Part shown: positions 41,484 to 50,819 of the stretch, one piece after another
Layout: each line of letters opens with the position of its first letter
Position numbering within the stretch: position 1 is the first letter of the stretch
Origin: Clostridiales bacterium UBA6114
GTDB taxonomy: Bacteria > Bacillota > Clostridia > Oscillospirales > Butyricicoccaceae
DNA: 55,512 bases
Reading direction: 5' to 3'
Assembly: GCA_002423435.1 (NCBI GenBank)
Contig: DIWE01000027.1
Location: 20,669 to 76,180, forward strand
Position numbers and translations under genes: made by a program
The notes under the pieces: generated by a model
Told to the model about the DNA's origin: nothing
Database searches by the model: none
Seen by the model: only the letters and a program-made list of their open reading frames with translations

Positions 41484-42113
41484 ATGCAGGATATTTTAAG
41501 GGAGCTTAACGGATTTGTTCAAAAAGGCAGGGACAAGAATGTGCGGGAGCTGACCGCGCAGGCGCTTGATTCCGGAATTCCGGCAAGGTCGATTCTCGAG
41601 GGCGCTCTTTTGCCCGCGATGGACGTCGTCGGAGAAAAGTTCAAGACGGGAGAGCTCTTTATCCCGCACGTCCTGATGGCCGCAAAAGCGATGAAAACCG
41701 GAATGGACCTTCTCCGGCCGAGCCTTGTATCCGGCGATTTAAGCTCGAAGGGGACGGTTGTGCTCGGCACGGTCAAGGGGGATCTTCACGATATCGGGAA
41801 AAACCTTGTGAAAATGATGATGGAGGGCAAAGGGCTCAGCGTGATCGATCTCGGCGTCGATGTGCCGGCTGAAAAATTCATCGATTCGGCGCTCCAAAAC
41901 AACGCCGCCATCATCGGCTGCTCCGCGCTTTTGACGACGACAATGTCCGAGATGAAAAAGGTCGTCGAGCTTGTAAAGGGCCGGAATCTCAGCCTCAAGG
42001 TGATGATCGGCGGCGCGCCGGTCACGCAGAACTACTGCGATCTGATCAAGGCCGATATTTACACGCCGGACGCGGTTACGGCGGCCGAGGCGGCCGTCAG
42101 GGCAATCGGCTGA
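41484..42113 (+). CDS. Methyltransferase cognate corrinoid protein (209 aa)
   Basis: An N-terminal helical cap (residues 1-88) is followed by a Rossmann-like B12 domain. It carries the lower-axial-ligand motif GDLHDIGKNLVKMMMEG (Asp-x-His-x-x-Gly), GCSALLTTTMSEMK and the base-off loop VMIGGAPVTQNY. It matches the MtbC/MttC/MtaC group, which shuttles methyl groups from methylamines, methanol, aryl ethers or betaines. GGAGTACAAAGGAT precedes ATG. No methyltransferase, or pyrrolysine-type amber-containing gene, is in the window, so the methyl donor is unknown. Confidence 0.92.
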   Translation: MQDILRELNGFVQKGRDKNVRELTAQALDSGIPARSILEGALLPAMDVVGEKFKTGELFIPHVLMAAKAMKTGMDLLRPSLVSGDLSSKGTVVLGTVKGDLHDIGKNLVKMMMEGKGLSVIDLGVDVPAEKFIDSALQNNAAIIGCSALLTTTMSEMKKVVELVKGRNLSLKVMIGGAPVTQNYCDLIKADIYTPDAVTAAEAAVRAIG

Positions 42114-42139
42114 CGAGTCTTTTTCCACAAAATAAAAAA

Positions 42140-42166
42140 CGCCCGCTTAAGCGGGCGTTTTTTAAT
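42140..42166. terminator. Bidirectional terminator after the corrinoid gene
   Basis: ACGCCCGCTT and AAGCGGGCGT pair, with TTTTTT on the plus strand and TTTTTTATTTTG on the minus strand. It serves the corrinoid and zinc-ribbon genes. Confidence 0.8.
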
Positions 42167-42172
42167 AAAAAC

Positions 42173-42451
42173 TCAGCCGTTTTCCTTCAGCTTTGCAAAG
42201 CAATCGCTGCAATAGACCGGTCTGTCGGTCTTGGGCTCAAAAGGCACTTTCGCCTCTCCGCCGCAAGCGGCGCAGGTAGCGGTAAAGAATTCTCTCGGCC
42301 CTCTCATCGCGTTCTTTCTGGCGTCTCTGCAAGCTTTGCAGCGTTGTGGCTCATTCATAAAGCCGCGTTCCGCGTAAAACTCCTGCTCGCCGGCGGTGAA
42401 CACGAATTCGGCTCCACACTCTTTGCAAACTAAGGTTTTGTCTTCGTACAT
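42173..42451 (-). CDS. Zinc-ribbon protein (92 aa)
   Basis: It has four Cys-x-x-Cys knuckles: LVCKECGAEFVF, PQRCKACRDARK, ATCAACGGEAKV and YCSDCFAKLKENG, forming two zinc ribbons. The first half matches the probable zinc-ribbon family common in Clostridia (CxECGxEFxFTxGEQEFY). It is likely to be an RNA/DNA- or protein-binding accessory of unknown role. GAGAGGGAATAAGC lies before ATG. Confidence 0.85.
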   Translation of the reverse strand: MYEDKTLVCKECGAEFVFTAGEQEFYAERGFMNEPQRCKACRDARKNAMRGPREFFTATCAACGGEAKVPFEPKTDRPVYCSDCFAKLKENG

Positions 42452-42517
42452 GCTTATTCCCTCTCTTTGACTAAACTTGCCCTCCGAACAGATAGGCTTT
42501 GATTTATGCGCACAGGT

Positions 42518-43174
42518 TTACCTGCTGTCGCTAATGCTTCTTGCGCCCTCCAGCTTCCGTTTTACGCGCTGGATGGCATTGTCCACTGATTTTCTGGATT
42601 TTCCTAGTTCCCTGGATATCTCGTCTAGAGTCTTACCCGAGAGATAACAATCCAGAACTTTCGCCTCGAAAACTGACAGCAGATTGATAAGCGCCGCTTT
42701 AAGATCCAGAGATTCATCCCTGGACTGCAAAAAGTCATCCGGTTCATAGCTCTGCGCGTGAATCAAATAGCCTGCGCCCGTGTTGTCATTAAAAAGAGGT
42801 TCCCCAAGGGACACGTAGTTATTAAGTGGGCTGTGTTTTAAGCGGTTGGCGTTGCGGATCGCCGAAATCAACTGCCGCTTCACACAGACTGCTGCAAAAG
42901 TATTAAAACCCGCCTGTTTATCAGGGTCATATTCTCTGATTGCCTTTAACAGGCCGATCATGCCTTCCTGGATTAGGTCCTCACTGTCCCCGCCGGCCAG
43001 AAAATAGGGGCGGGCAAAGGAGCGGACCATTCTTGAATACCTGCGGATCAATTCTTCTTCGCTCTGTTTCGAGCCCTCGCGCACACGCATCAAAAGGGTC
43101 TCGTCGGTATCCGTTCTATGCAACCTGACATCATTCTCCGCTCGCAAGGCAAATGTAACACTCTCACGTACCAT
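42518..43174 (-). CDS. sigH: Sporulation sigma factor SigH (Spo0H, 218 aa)
   Basis: This is a sigma-70-type factor. Region 2 has FARPYFLAGGDSEDLIQEGM, then IGLLKAIREYDPDKQAGFNT and FAAVCVKRQLISAIRNANRL. Region 4 has LDEISRELGKSRKSVDNAIQ. This is the SigH pattern, used at the onset of sporulation. The N-terminus as called is some 25 residues longer than typical and has no good ribosome site at ATG 43174, so the true start may lie inside. Its presence suggests a spore-forming lineage. Confidence 0.93.
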   Translation of the reverse strand: MVRESVTFALRAENDVRLHRTDTDETLLMRVREGSKQSEEELIRRYSRMVRSFARPYFLAGGDSEDLIQEGMIGLLKAIREYDPDKQAGFNTFAAVCVKRQLISAIRNANRLKHSPLNNYVSLGEPLFNDNTGAGYLIHAQSYEPDDFLQSRDESLDLKAALINLLSVFEAKVLDCYLSGKTLDEISRELGKSRKSVDNAIQRVKRKLEGARSISDSR

Positions 43175-43262
43175 TCATTCTATACACTCAATACAAAAAT
43201 GTCAAGCAAAAGCGAAAGAAATTTTACAAAATGACAAATTTTATGCCTTACGGTCTTTTCTT

Positions 43263-44624
43263 CTATTTGTTAAGCGTGCTTAAGTACTCGGTAATTTTAT
43301 TGGCGATGCGACCGGCGGCGCGGGACACCTCCTCCTTTTCCTTCCCTTCCACCATCACGCGCACAAGCGCTTCGGTGCCCGACGGACGGACGAGGATCCT
43401 GCCGTTTTCGCCGAAGCCTTCCGCCTCCTTCCGGATGAGCGCGGCAACCGGCTCCTCTCCCGCGATCGTCGTTTTAAGGTCATTCGGCACCTTTACGTTC
43501 ACCAGCACCTGAGGATACTGCTCGATAATATCGTAAAATTCGGAGGCTTTTTTGCCCGATTTTTTGAGCATCGACAAAAACTGGAGCGCCGTCAACTGGC
43601 CGTCGCCCGTCGTGATATAGTCAAGAAAAATGACATGCCCGGACTGCTCCCCGCCGAGCACATACCCGCCGTTTAACATTTCCTCGAGCACGAACCGGTC
43701 GCCGACGTCGGCGCAGAGCACGCGGATGCCGTTTTCTTTCGCAAACGCGTGCAGCCCCAAATTCGACATCACCGTCGCGACGATCGTGTTCTTTCTAAGA
43801 CGCCCCTCCCTCTTCATCTGCAGGGCGCAGGCCGCCATAATCCGGTCTCCGTCCAATATTTCGCCGTTTTCGCAGACCATCAGGCACCGGTCCGCGTCTC
43901 CGTCGAACGCGACGCCGACGTCAAAGCCGCCGTTTAAAACCCGCTGTCTCAGGCTGTCGAGATGGGTCGAGCCGCAGCCTGCATTGATATTGGTTCCGTC
44001 CGGCGCGTCAAAGCCGATCCTTACATCGGCGCCAAGCTTTTCAAAAAGCAGGCCCGCCGTCTTGAAGGACGCGCCGTTTGCGCAGTCCACTGCGATTTTA
44101 AGGCCGCTTAAATCCCCGTCGACCGTGCCCGCGAGGAAAGAGATATATTCGTCAATGGCCGCGCCTTCGTTTTTCCATACGCGGCCGATCTCGTGATGGG
44201 TCTTAAGCTGCATTTTCTCCGGGTTCAGGATCAGCGCTTCGATGCTTTCCTCCAGGTCGTCGTTTAATTTATACCCTTTTGCCCCGAACATCTTGATCCC
44301 GTTGTGCTCATAGGGATTGTGCGACGCGGAGATCACGATGCCTGCGTCCGCCTTGTGCTTTACCGTCAGGTATGCGACGGCCGGTGTCGTGATGACGCCC
44401 AGAAGCTCGACGTCGGCCCCCATGGAGCAGATTCCCGCGGTCAGCGCCGCTTCCAGCATATCGGACGATATGCGGGTATCTTTTCCAATCAGTATCTTTG
44501 TTTTATGTCCGTTCTGGGAGGACAGAACATGTGCGGCAGCCTGCCCCGCGCGGTACGCGAGCGCTGGGTCGAGCTCGATGTTCGCCCGGCCGCGGATTCC
44601 GTCCGTTCCGAATAACTTACCCAA
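43263..44624 (-). CDS. glmM: Phosphoglucosamine mutase (453 aa)
   Basis: GlmM converts glucosamine-6-phosphate to glucosamine-1-phosphate for peptidoglycan precursors. The phosphoserine loop is GIVISASHNPYEHNG (Ser near residue 99), the metal loop is VAFDGDADRCLMV and the sugar-binding loop is GGEQSGHVIFLD; the phosphate site is RPSGTEALVRVMVEG. Start is TTG 44624 (MGKLFGTDGIRG) with AGGAGTGATACC upstream, not the ATG at 44645. Confidence 0.96.
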   Translation of the reverse strand: MGKLFGTDGIRGRANIELDPALAYRAGQAAAHVLSSQNGHKTKILIGKDTRISSDMLEAALTAGICSMGADVELLGVITTPAVAYLTVKHKADAGIVISASHNPYEHNGIKMFGAKGYKLNDDLEESIEALILNPEKMQLKTHHEIGRVWKNEGAAIDEYISFLAGTVDGDLSGLKIAVDCANGASFKTAGLLFEKLGADVRIGFDAPDGTNINAGCGSTHLDSLRQRVLNGGFDVGVAFDGDADRCLMVCENGEILDGDRIMAACALQMKREGRLRKNTIVATVMSNLGLHAFAKENGIRVLCADVGDRFVLEEMLNGGYVLGGEQSGHVIFLDYITTGDGQLTALQFLSMLKKSGKKASEFYDIIEQYPQVLVNVKVPNDLKTTIAGEEPVAALIRKEAEGFGENGRILVRPSGTEALVRVMVEGKEKEEVSRAAGRIANKITEYLSTLNK

Positions 44625-44657
44625 GGTATCACTCCTAATAATCAATGTAAGCTTTGG

Positions 44658-45713
44658 TCATTCCAGCTCGATTTTCTGCTGCGTAAAGCCCGCGCCCTCC
44701 GGCGCCTTCATATGCAGATGCTCATATGCCGCGGGGGTCACGCATCTGCCGCGGGGCGTGCGGTTTAGAAACCCGATCTGCAGCAGATAGGGCTCGTAGA
44801 CATCCTCGAGCGTCACCGATTCCTCACCGATGGAGGCGGCGAGGGTGTCGAGGCCGACGGGTCCGCCGGCGAAATTGCGGATGATGCTCTGAAGCATCCG
44901 GCGGTCGATGGAGTCGAGCCCCAGTTTATCGATTTCAAGCGATAAAAGCGCCCGGTCGGCGACCTCTTTTGTGATTTTGCCGTCGGACCTGACCTGCGCG
45001 AAATCGCGCACCCGCTTTAGGAGGCGGTTCGCAATGCGCGGCGTGCCCCTGGAGCGCATCGCGATTTCAAGCGCCCCGTCCCGGTCGGTCGGGATTGCAA
45101 GGATCTTGGCGCTGCGGTTTACAATCTGAAGAAGCTCCCCGGTCGAATACATCTCGAGCCGGATCATCACCCCGAAGCGGTCGCGAAGCGGCGACGTGAG
45201 CTGGCCCGCCCGGGTCGTCGCGCCGATCAGCGTAAATTTGGGCAGGTCAAGCCGGATCGACCGCGCGGCCGGCCCCTTACCGATCACGATGTCGAGCGCG
45301 TAGTCCTCCATCGCGGGGTACAGGACCTCCTCGACGCTCCGGTTGAGCCTGTGTATCTCGTCGATGAACAGGATGTCGTTTTCATTCAGGTTCGTCAGAA
45401 GCGCCGCCAAGTCCCCGCCCTTTTCGACCGCGGGCCCGGAGGTGATCCGGATATTGACGTTCATTTCGTTCGATATGATGCCGGCAAGCGTCGTTTTTCC
45501 GAGCCCCGGCGGACCGTAAAGGAGCACGTGGTCCAGCGGCTCGCCCCGCATGCGCGCGGCTTCGATAAAGACCGACAGATTTTCCTTTGCCTTTTCCTGC
45601 CCGACGTATTCCGAGAGATTTCTGGGGCGCAGCGAGCCTTCGCTGTCGTCGTCCCTGATCCTCGAGGTCGTCACAATCCGTTCTTCGACGCCGTCTTCAA
45701 ATTCAATACTCAT
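44658..45713 (-). CDS. ruvB: Holliday junction helicase RuvB (351 aa)
   Basis: This AAA+ motor drives branch migration. It has Walker A LLYGPPGLGKTTLAGIIS, Walker B ILFIDEIHRLNRSVEE, sensor 1 in FTLIGATTRAGQLTSPLRDR and a C-terminal winged helix with TPRGRCVTPAAYEHL. It is last in the ruvC-ruvA-ruvB cluster, 26 bases after ruvA. Confidence 0.97.
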   Translation of the reverse strand: MSIEFEDGVEERIVTTSRIRDDDSEGSLRPRNLSEYVGQEKAKENLSVFIEAARMRGEPLDHVLLYGPPGLGKTTLAGIISNEMNVNIRITSGPAVEKGGDLAALLTNLNENDILFIDEIHRLNRSVEEVLYPAMEDYALDIVIGKGPAARSIRLDLPKFTLIGATTRAGQLTSPLRDRFGVMIRLEMYSTGELLQIVNRSAKILAIPTDRDGALEIAMRSRGTPRIANRLLKRVRDFAQVRSDGKITKEVADRALLSLEIDKLGLDSIDRRMLQSIIRNFAGGPVGLDTLAASIGEESVTLEDVYEPYLLQIGFLNRTPRGRCVTPAAYEHLHMKAPEGAGFTQQKIELE

Positions 45714-45739
45714 ACAGTTCCCCTTTAATCAGGATGCCG

Positions 45740-46348
45740 TCACCGCGCGAGGCTTTTGAGCGCCAGGCGGACGGTCTCCTCCAGAGACAGGCGCTCCGTG
45801 TCGAGCTTTGACAAAATCCGCATGGCCTCCGCCTTCTGGTAGCCGAGCACGGCGAGCGCTTCAAGCGCCTCGGCGATTTTGGCGTCGCCGCCCTGCATCG
45901 CCGCACCAGACAGCGAAACTCCCGCCTTGTCCGGAAAAATCCCCTGCTCCTTTTCCATCTTGTCCTTGAGTTCGAGCAGGATCCGCTGGGCGAGCTTCTT
46001 CCCGACGCCCTGCGCCAGCGTGAGCGCTTTCTCGTCGTCCGACACGACGGCGAGCGCCAGCTTCTGCGGCGTCAGCACGGATAAAATCGCGACGGCCGCC
46101 TTCGGGCCGACCCCCGAGATGCCGATTAAGAGCTTAAAGCAGGAGCACTCGCCCGGATCGGAAAAGCCGTACAGCTCAAAAATATCCTCACGAACGTGCA
46201 AAAACGTGTAAAGCGTCGCCTGCTCCCCGATTTTCAGGGAAGCGAGCGTGTTCTGGGAGGTGACGCAGGCATAGCCCACGCCCGCGCAGTCGATGACCGC
46301 CAGGTTCTGCTCGACATGGGCGACGGTCCCTTTTAAGTAATAAAACAT
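45740..46348 (-). CDS. ruvA: Holliday junction protein RuvA (202 aa)
   Basis: It has an OB domain (residues 1-63), tandem helix-hairpin-helix motifs (LLIGISGVGPKAAVAILSVL and LAQGVGKKLAQRILLEL) and a C-terminal RuvB-contact domain (EALEALAVLGYQKAEAM). It holds the four-way junction for RuvB. It starts with GGAGGCAGG and overlaps ruvC by 16 bases. Confidence 0.97.
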   Translation of the reverse strand: MFYYLKGTVAHVEQNLAVIDCAGVGYACVTSQNTLASLKIGEQATLYTFLHVREDIFELYGFSDPGECSCFKLLIGISGVGPKAAVAILSVLTPQKLALAVVSDDEKALTLAQGVGKKLAQRILLELKDKMEKEQGIFPDKAGVSLSGAAMQGGDAKIAEALEALAVLGYQKAEAMRILSKLDTERLSLEETVRLALKSLAR

Positions 46349-46848
46349 CCTGCCTCCCCTTTCTGCGTGTGAAGCTGCGATGACGCCGTATGCGCGTGGC
46401 AGATGGCGATCGCGAGCGCGTCGGCAGCGTCGTCCGGCTTCGGCATTTTCGAAAGCTTCAAAAGCACCTTCGTCATCTCCATGACCTGCCGTTTCTCCGC
46501 CCTGCCGTAGCCGACGACCGCCTGCTTTACCTCGAGCGGGGTGTATTCGAAAAAGGGAATTCCCTTTTCGGTGATTGCCAGCACAATCACGCCCCTCGCG
46601 TGCCCGACCTCGATCGCCGTCTTTACATTTGTGTTGAAAAAAAGCTCCTCGACGGCAACCGCATCGGGCTTTATATGGTCGATAAGCGAAAGGATATCGC
46701 GGTGGATTTCGAAAAGACGCGCCTGAAAGGAAAGCCCCGGATCGGTTTTGACGGCGCCGTATTCCAGAGGCGTAAATTTCCCCTTTTCATACGCTACGGC
46801 GCCGAACCCGACCGTTGCGTAGCCGGGGTCAATGCCCAAAACGATCAT
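46333..46848 (-). CDS. ruvC: Holliday junction endonuclease RuvC (171 aa)
   Basis: The acidic catalytic residues are visible: Asp in MIVLGIDPGYATVGFG, Glu in AVAVEELFFNTNVKTAIE, and the Asp pair in PDDAADALAIAICHAHT. It resolves junctions migrated by RuvAB. Start ATG 46848 has GAGGAAAACGCT upstream; the frame extends to 46929 but without homology. Confidence 0.96.
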   Translation of the reverse strand: MIVLGIDPGYATVGFGAVAYEKGKFTPLEYGAVKTDPGLSFQARLFEIHRDILSLIDHIKPDAVAVEELFFNTNVKTAIEVGHARGVIVLAITEKGIPFFEYTPLEVKQAVVGYGRAEKRQVMEMTKVLLKLSKMPKPDDAADALAIAICHAHTASSQLHTQKGEAGCFIT

Positions 46849-47014
46849 AGCGTTTTCCTCCGTATGCCCGATATTCAATGAGGTCTTTCGGCAAATGCGA
46901 TCCGATAATCGCATTTGTTCAGTGGACATTATTTTACCATAACAGGATAAAAAAAGAAAGCGGCTTTCTAAAGCTGCCCGGACATGCGGGGATTTCCTAT
47001 AGAACCCTCCCGTA

Positions 47015-47043
47015 TTGACTTTATAACAAATAAAATGTAATCT
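47015..47043 (+). promoter_or_regulatory. Promoter of the GntR/LacI regulator gene
   Basis: TTGACT (47015-47020), a 17-base spacer and TAATCT (47038-47043), 55 bases before the start codon. Confidence 0.6.
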
Positions 47044-47097
47044 AAAATAAATACTGTTTTTAGATCTGACTACACCATTTTCAAGAGGTTATACCAA

Positions 47098-48195
47098 ATG
47101 CATAAGTATTTACAGATCGAAGAATATATTAAAGCGCAGATATTGAAGGGAAATTTTCAGAAAAACGAAAAGATCCCGAGCGAGACCGAGCTGTGTGAGA
47201 AATTCAATATCAGCAGGCATACCGTCCGTATCGCCCTGTCCAACCTGTCGAACGAGGGAATGTTATACACCATACAGGGAAAAGGCACCTTTGTTTCAGG
47301 CAAGGAGCTGAATGAAAAGGACACACGTCTGATCGGGTTTGGCACGGTGAGCTTTGATTACGATATCTTCCCGAAAGTCGTTGCAAGCATCAACAGCCTG
47401 CTCGCGCCGAAGGGATACAATATCATCATCAACGAAACAAAATATACGCTTGAAAGCGAGCGCAAAAGCCTTGAGTATTTCTTGGAGAAGAATGTCGACG
47501 CTCTTGCGATCGAACCGTGCAAAAGCGCTTTGCCAAATCCAAATATCGATCTTTACAAGGAATTCGGCCGCAGAAACATACCTGTTATTTTTTTTAACGG
47601 CTGCCGAAACGATCTGGACTTTTCCTCCGTCATTGCCGACGACAATTCCGGCAGCTATCTCGCGACCACGCATCTTTTGAAGCTTGGCCACCGCAACATT
47701 CTGGGAGTCTTTAAGATGGACGACTGGCAGGGCCATCAAAGGTATTATGGTTACATGCGCGCTTTCAGGGACTTCGGCCTTCCCTTGCCGGAAAACAATG
47801 TGTTATGGGTCGACGCCAATCTTTACGAGTATTTCTGGGATCTGGAAAATAAAGATACCTGCAATTCATTCGGCGAAATTTTTGACCAAAAATTATTAAA
47901 ATGTACGGCGCTGATCCCGCACAACGATTTTATCGCGTGCAAAGCCCTGCATATTCTGGAATCAAACAATATGAAATGCCCCGGGGATTTTTCCGTTATC
48001 ACTTACGATTATACGCATTTAACGGCAAATTATAAAATTCCGCTGACGGCGGTTACGCATCCAAGCGAAAAAATCGGCATCGAGGTCGGCAAGGCAATGC
48101 TGAAGCAATTGGCAAATCCCGCGCACAGGACACATGTCGTTGTCCCCCTCGAATTAATGGTCCGGGAGTCCACGGGTCCCGTGAAAAGCGGCTGA
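47098..48195 (+). CDS. AraR-like transcriptional regulator, GntR DNA-binding with LacI effector domain (365 aa)
   Basis: The N-terminal GntR winged helix is KIPSETELCEKFNISRHTVR, then GMLYTIQGKGTFVSG. From about residue 78 it is a LacI/periplasmic-binding effector domain (SVIADDNSGSYLATTHLLKL, then GHRNILGVFKMDDWQGHQRY). This two-part layout is that of AraR, which represses sugar genes until a sugar binds. It is convergent with the symporter gene, and the symporter, transketolase and dehydrogenase are likely targets. AraR-like palindromes lie upstream of the dehydrogenase. Confidence 0.92.
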   Translation: MHKYLQIEEYIKAQILKGNFQKNEKIPSETELCEKFNISRHTVRIALSNLSNEGMLYTIQGKGTFVSGKELNEKDTRLIGFGTVSFDYDIFPKVVASINSLLAPKGYNIIINETKYTLESERKSLEYFLEKNVDALAIEPCKSALPNPNIDLYKEFGRRNIPVIFFNGCRNDLDFSSVIADDNSGSYLATTHLLKLGHRNILGVFKMDDWQGHQRYYGYMRAFRDFGLPLPENNVLWVDANLYEYFWDLENKDTCNSFGEIFDQKLLKCTALIPHNDFIACKALHILESNNMKCPGDFSVITYDYTHLTANYKIPLTAVTHPSEKIGIEVGKAMLKQLANPAHRTHVVVPLELMVRESTGPVKSG

Positions 48196-48258
48196 TCAGT
48201 TTTTTTATAAACCGTTTCTATAATAGTGCTCTCACCTGCAAAGCGCATTTTTGCAGCA

Positions 48259-48299
48259 CGCTGCCCCGGGATTTTTCGATATCCCGGGGCAGCGTTTTT
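48259..48299 (+). terminator. Terminator of the regulator gene
   Basis: CGCTGCCCCGGGAT pairs with ATCCCGGGGCAGCG (48281-48294), followed by TTTTT. The stem is 14 bp and perfect. Confidence 0.8.
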
Positions 48300-48308
48300 C
48301 TTTTGCAG

Positions 48309-49700
48309 CTATTCGGCCGCGTCCAAATGATCCGATATGCCGAGCGTGTTTACAATATCAAGATATGTGTCTTTATCCAGCTTATAGAAAAGCAAAGCGG
48401 CAATCCCAAAGAGCGCCGAAAACGCGGGAACAAGATTCATGAACCAATTGATTCCGACGAGGACGCCGGGGTTTTGCGCAATACCCGCAACATAGCCCAA
48501 TGCCCCGAGAACCCATCCGACAACAGCGGTGGACAGCGCCAGTCCCACCTTGAAGGAAAAGCTTGTAAACGAGGTGATAAACCCGGTGACGCGGATTTTG
48601 GACTTATACTGCGTATATTCCGTCACGTCCGGATTGATCCCGTACATCGAAGCGATCGCAACGCCGAGCCCCCAGCCGCCTATGAATGTCAAAACATGAT
48701 AAAGGAACAGCACATTGTGGTTTATCACAGGAAGGAAGTACATAATGATGCCCGTGATAAAAGTAGCCGAAAGCCCGATCAGCGGCAGCGTGCGTTTATT
48801 ATGAAACCGTTTTACAAGTAACGTGAGGGAAAGCGCTCCCACAATATTTCCCGTAAAGCTGAAAAACGTATTGGTCGTAAACACCTCTTGATTGCCGACA
48901 AAATAAGTAAAGTAATACATTTTGGCGGCGTTTTGCGTCGCATAGATCAAGCCGATAAAAAGCCATGCGACAACAATGCTCCAGGCATATGTGTTTCCTT
49001 TCAGCGATTTGAACATTGTGCCGAACCGGATCTTTTCCACCGGCGCGTTTACAATTTCCCTGGTACCGAAGAAGCACCATAAAAATGGGCCAACTGCCAA
49101 AATCGAAAAAATAACCGCCGCCCAGAAAAAACCGGTGGCCTCGCTGCCGCCGCCCGTGGCACGGACCACCGGCAGCAAGAGCTGCGCCACGATAAACCCG
49201 CTTCCGAATCCGAAAATCATTCGGTAGCTTGCGGCGCTGGCGCGCGAGTCCAGGTCCAGCGTAAGCGCCGCAGTCATTGAGCTGTACGGGATATTGATAC
49301 AGGTGTACGCAAGCACAAGCAAAAAATAAATCGTGAAGCCGTAAGCCGTTCTGATCCCCACGGAATCGGATGGAAATACCGTAAAGCACAGAACATTCAA
49401 GACCAGCAAAGGCCACATGCCGAACAAAATCCACGGCCTGAATCTTCCCCATTTGGAATTGGTCCGATCGGCCAGCCCGCCGATTACCGGGTCGTTAACG
49501 GCGTCCCAGGCTTTGGATATCAACATCATTGTCCCTACGGAGGCGGCGGGCAGCACGGCGACGTCCGTCCAGAAGTACATCAGGAAAACATTGACCAGCG
49601 CCCAACTGAAGCAACATCCGAGGTCGCCCATGGCATAAGCGATTTTCTGCTTGAACGATAATCTGACCAATCCTGCTTTGACATCATTTATTTGCGACAT
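48309..49700 (-). CDS. GPH-family sugar:cation symporter (463 aa)
   Basis: This is a twelve-helix MFS_2 protein. It shows the family start KQKIAYAMGDLGCCFSWALV, DAVNDPVIGGLADRTNSKWG, then RFRPWILFGMWP and YGINPDVTEYTQYKSKIRVT. GPH symporters import glycosides, pentosides, hexuronides or polyols with sodium or protons. GGGAGGATATCACA lies before ATG. It is downstream of the split transketolase on the same strand, past a hairpin at 49798-49829. Confidence 0.92.
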   Translation of the reverse strand: MSQINDVKAGLVRLSFKQKIAYAMGDLGCCFSWALVNVFLMYFWTDVAVLPAASVGTMMLISKAWDAVNDPVIGGLADRTNSKWGRFRPWILFGMWPLLVLNVLCFTVFPSDSVGIRTAYGFTIYFLLVLAYTCINIPYSSMTAALTLDLDSRASAASYRMIFGFGSGFIVAQLLLPVVRATGGGSEATGFFWAAVIFSILAVGPFLWCFFGTREIVNAPVEKIRFGTMFKSLKGNTYAWSIVVAWLFIGLIYATQNAAKMYYFTYFVGNQEVFTTNTFFSFTGNIVGALSLTLLVKRFHNKRTLPLIGLSATFITGIIMYFLPVINHNVLFLYHVLTFIGGWGLGVAIASMYGINPDVTEYTQYKSKIRVTGFITSFTSFSFKVGLALSTAVVGWVLGALGYVAGIAQNPGVLVGINWFMNLVPAFSALFGIAALLFYKLDKDTYLDIVNTLGISDHLDAAE

Positions 49701-49797
49701 TGTGATATCCTCCCTTATAAAAATTATGGGTAATTTTTAAGTCACCTTTTCTGTGCCGCAATGTGAATGCCATTTTCGTGGATTTTTGAAAATCTTT

Positions 49798-49829
49798 GTG
49801 TCTCCGGCAGCTTATACTGCCGGAGACAC
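49798..49829 (-). terminator. Hairpin between transketolase and symporter genes
   Basis: GTGTCTCCGGCAG and CTGCCGGAGACAC form a perfect 13-bp stem. It lies 31 bases past the transketolase stop. The minus-strand tail is only moderately T-rich, so it may be a partial terminator or an mRNA-stabilising stem that sets a lower level of symporter expression. Confidence 0.55.
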
Positions 49830-49859
49830 GGTCTTTTTCCTGTCATGAGCTAAATTCTG

Positions 49860-50819
49860 TCAAAGCAATCCCTTTACCGCGCTGCAGATTCCCTTTACGT
49901 CCATGCCGTATTTGGCGTACAGCTCATCCGGCCCGCCGACGGCGCAGTAGATGTCCGGTATCCCGATGCGTTTAAAGCCGCAGCAAAGCCTGTTGTCCGC
50001 GATAACCTCCGCTACCGCGCTTCCCAGGCCGCCCGTAATGTTGTGATCCTCCACCGTCACAATAACTCCGGTATCCCCGGCGGATTTGACGATTGCTTCC
50101 CTGTCAATGGGCTTGATCGTATGCATATCGATGACACGCGCGGATATGCCGTCCTTCTGAAGCATCTGCGCGGCAAAAAGCGAGAAGCTCACCATGACGC
50201 CGCAGGCGATCAGGGTAATATCCCTGCCCTCCTTCACCGTAATGGATTTCCCTATTTCGTACCGGTAATCCTCCTGATAAATGATGGGCTCGCCGCTGCG
50301 CCCGATCCTGATGTAGATAGGGCCCTTATGGTCGATCGACGCTTTTATCACCTTGCCGATTTGGTTGGGGTCGCCGGGCGAGATGACCGTCATGTTCGGC
50401 ATGGCGCGAAGGATCGCGATATCCTCCTGGCCCGCGTGCGTCGGCCCTCCCCCGCACGTAAGGCCCGAGTTTGTGGCGATAATCCGGACATTCAGATTGC
50501 CGTAGGCAATATCCGTGCGGATCTGTTCGCAGGCCCTCATGCTCGCGAAGGTCGCCATGGTCGATGCAAACGGCATTTTCCCCTCAAGCGCCAGGCCCGC
50601 CGCGATACCGAACAAATTCTGCTCGGCGATCCCCACGTTGATCGTTCTGTCCGGGAACTCGTCTTCAAACTTTTTGATGTTGTTTGAGCGCACCAGATCC
50701 GCGGACATAACTACGATATTGTCGTATTGACGGCCCATTTCGACCAGTACCTTGCCGTAAATTTCCTTCGTGGCCGCTTTTTCAAAAAACTCAAAGATAT
50801 TCGTTGCGTTTACTGCCAC
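49860..50819 (-). CDS. Transketolase, C-terminal subunit (319 aa)
   Basis: It carries the pyrimidine-binding and C-terminal domains of a split transketolase: INVGIAEQNLFGIAAGLALE (with the catalytic Glu), FASTMATFASMRACEQIRTD and GLTCGGGPTHAGQEDIAILR. It works with the N-terminal subunit to move two-carbon ketol units between sugars. Start GTG 50819 overlaps the partner by 10 bases with GAGGTGAAGCGTC upstream. Located in a sugar island, it is probably a dedicated catabolic transketolase. Confidence 0.94.
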   Translation of the reverse strand: MAVNATNIFEFFEKAATKEIYGKVLVEMGRQYDNIVVMSADLVRSNNIKKFEDEFPDRTINVGIAEQNLFGIAAGLALEGKMPFASTMATFASMRACEQIRTDIAYGNLNVRIIATNSGLTCGGGPTHAGQEDIAILRAMPNMTVISPGDPNQIGKVIKASIDHKGPIYIRIGRSGEPIIYQEDYRYEIGKSITVKEGRDITLIACGVMVSFSLFAAQMLQKDGISARVIDMHTIKPIDREAIVKSAGDTGVIVTVEDHNITGGLGSAVAEVIADNRLCCGFKRIGIPDIYCAVGGPDELYAKYGMDVKGICSAVKGLL

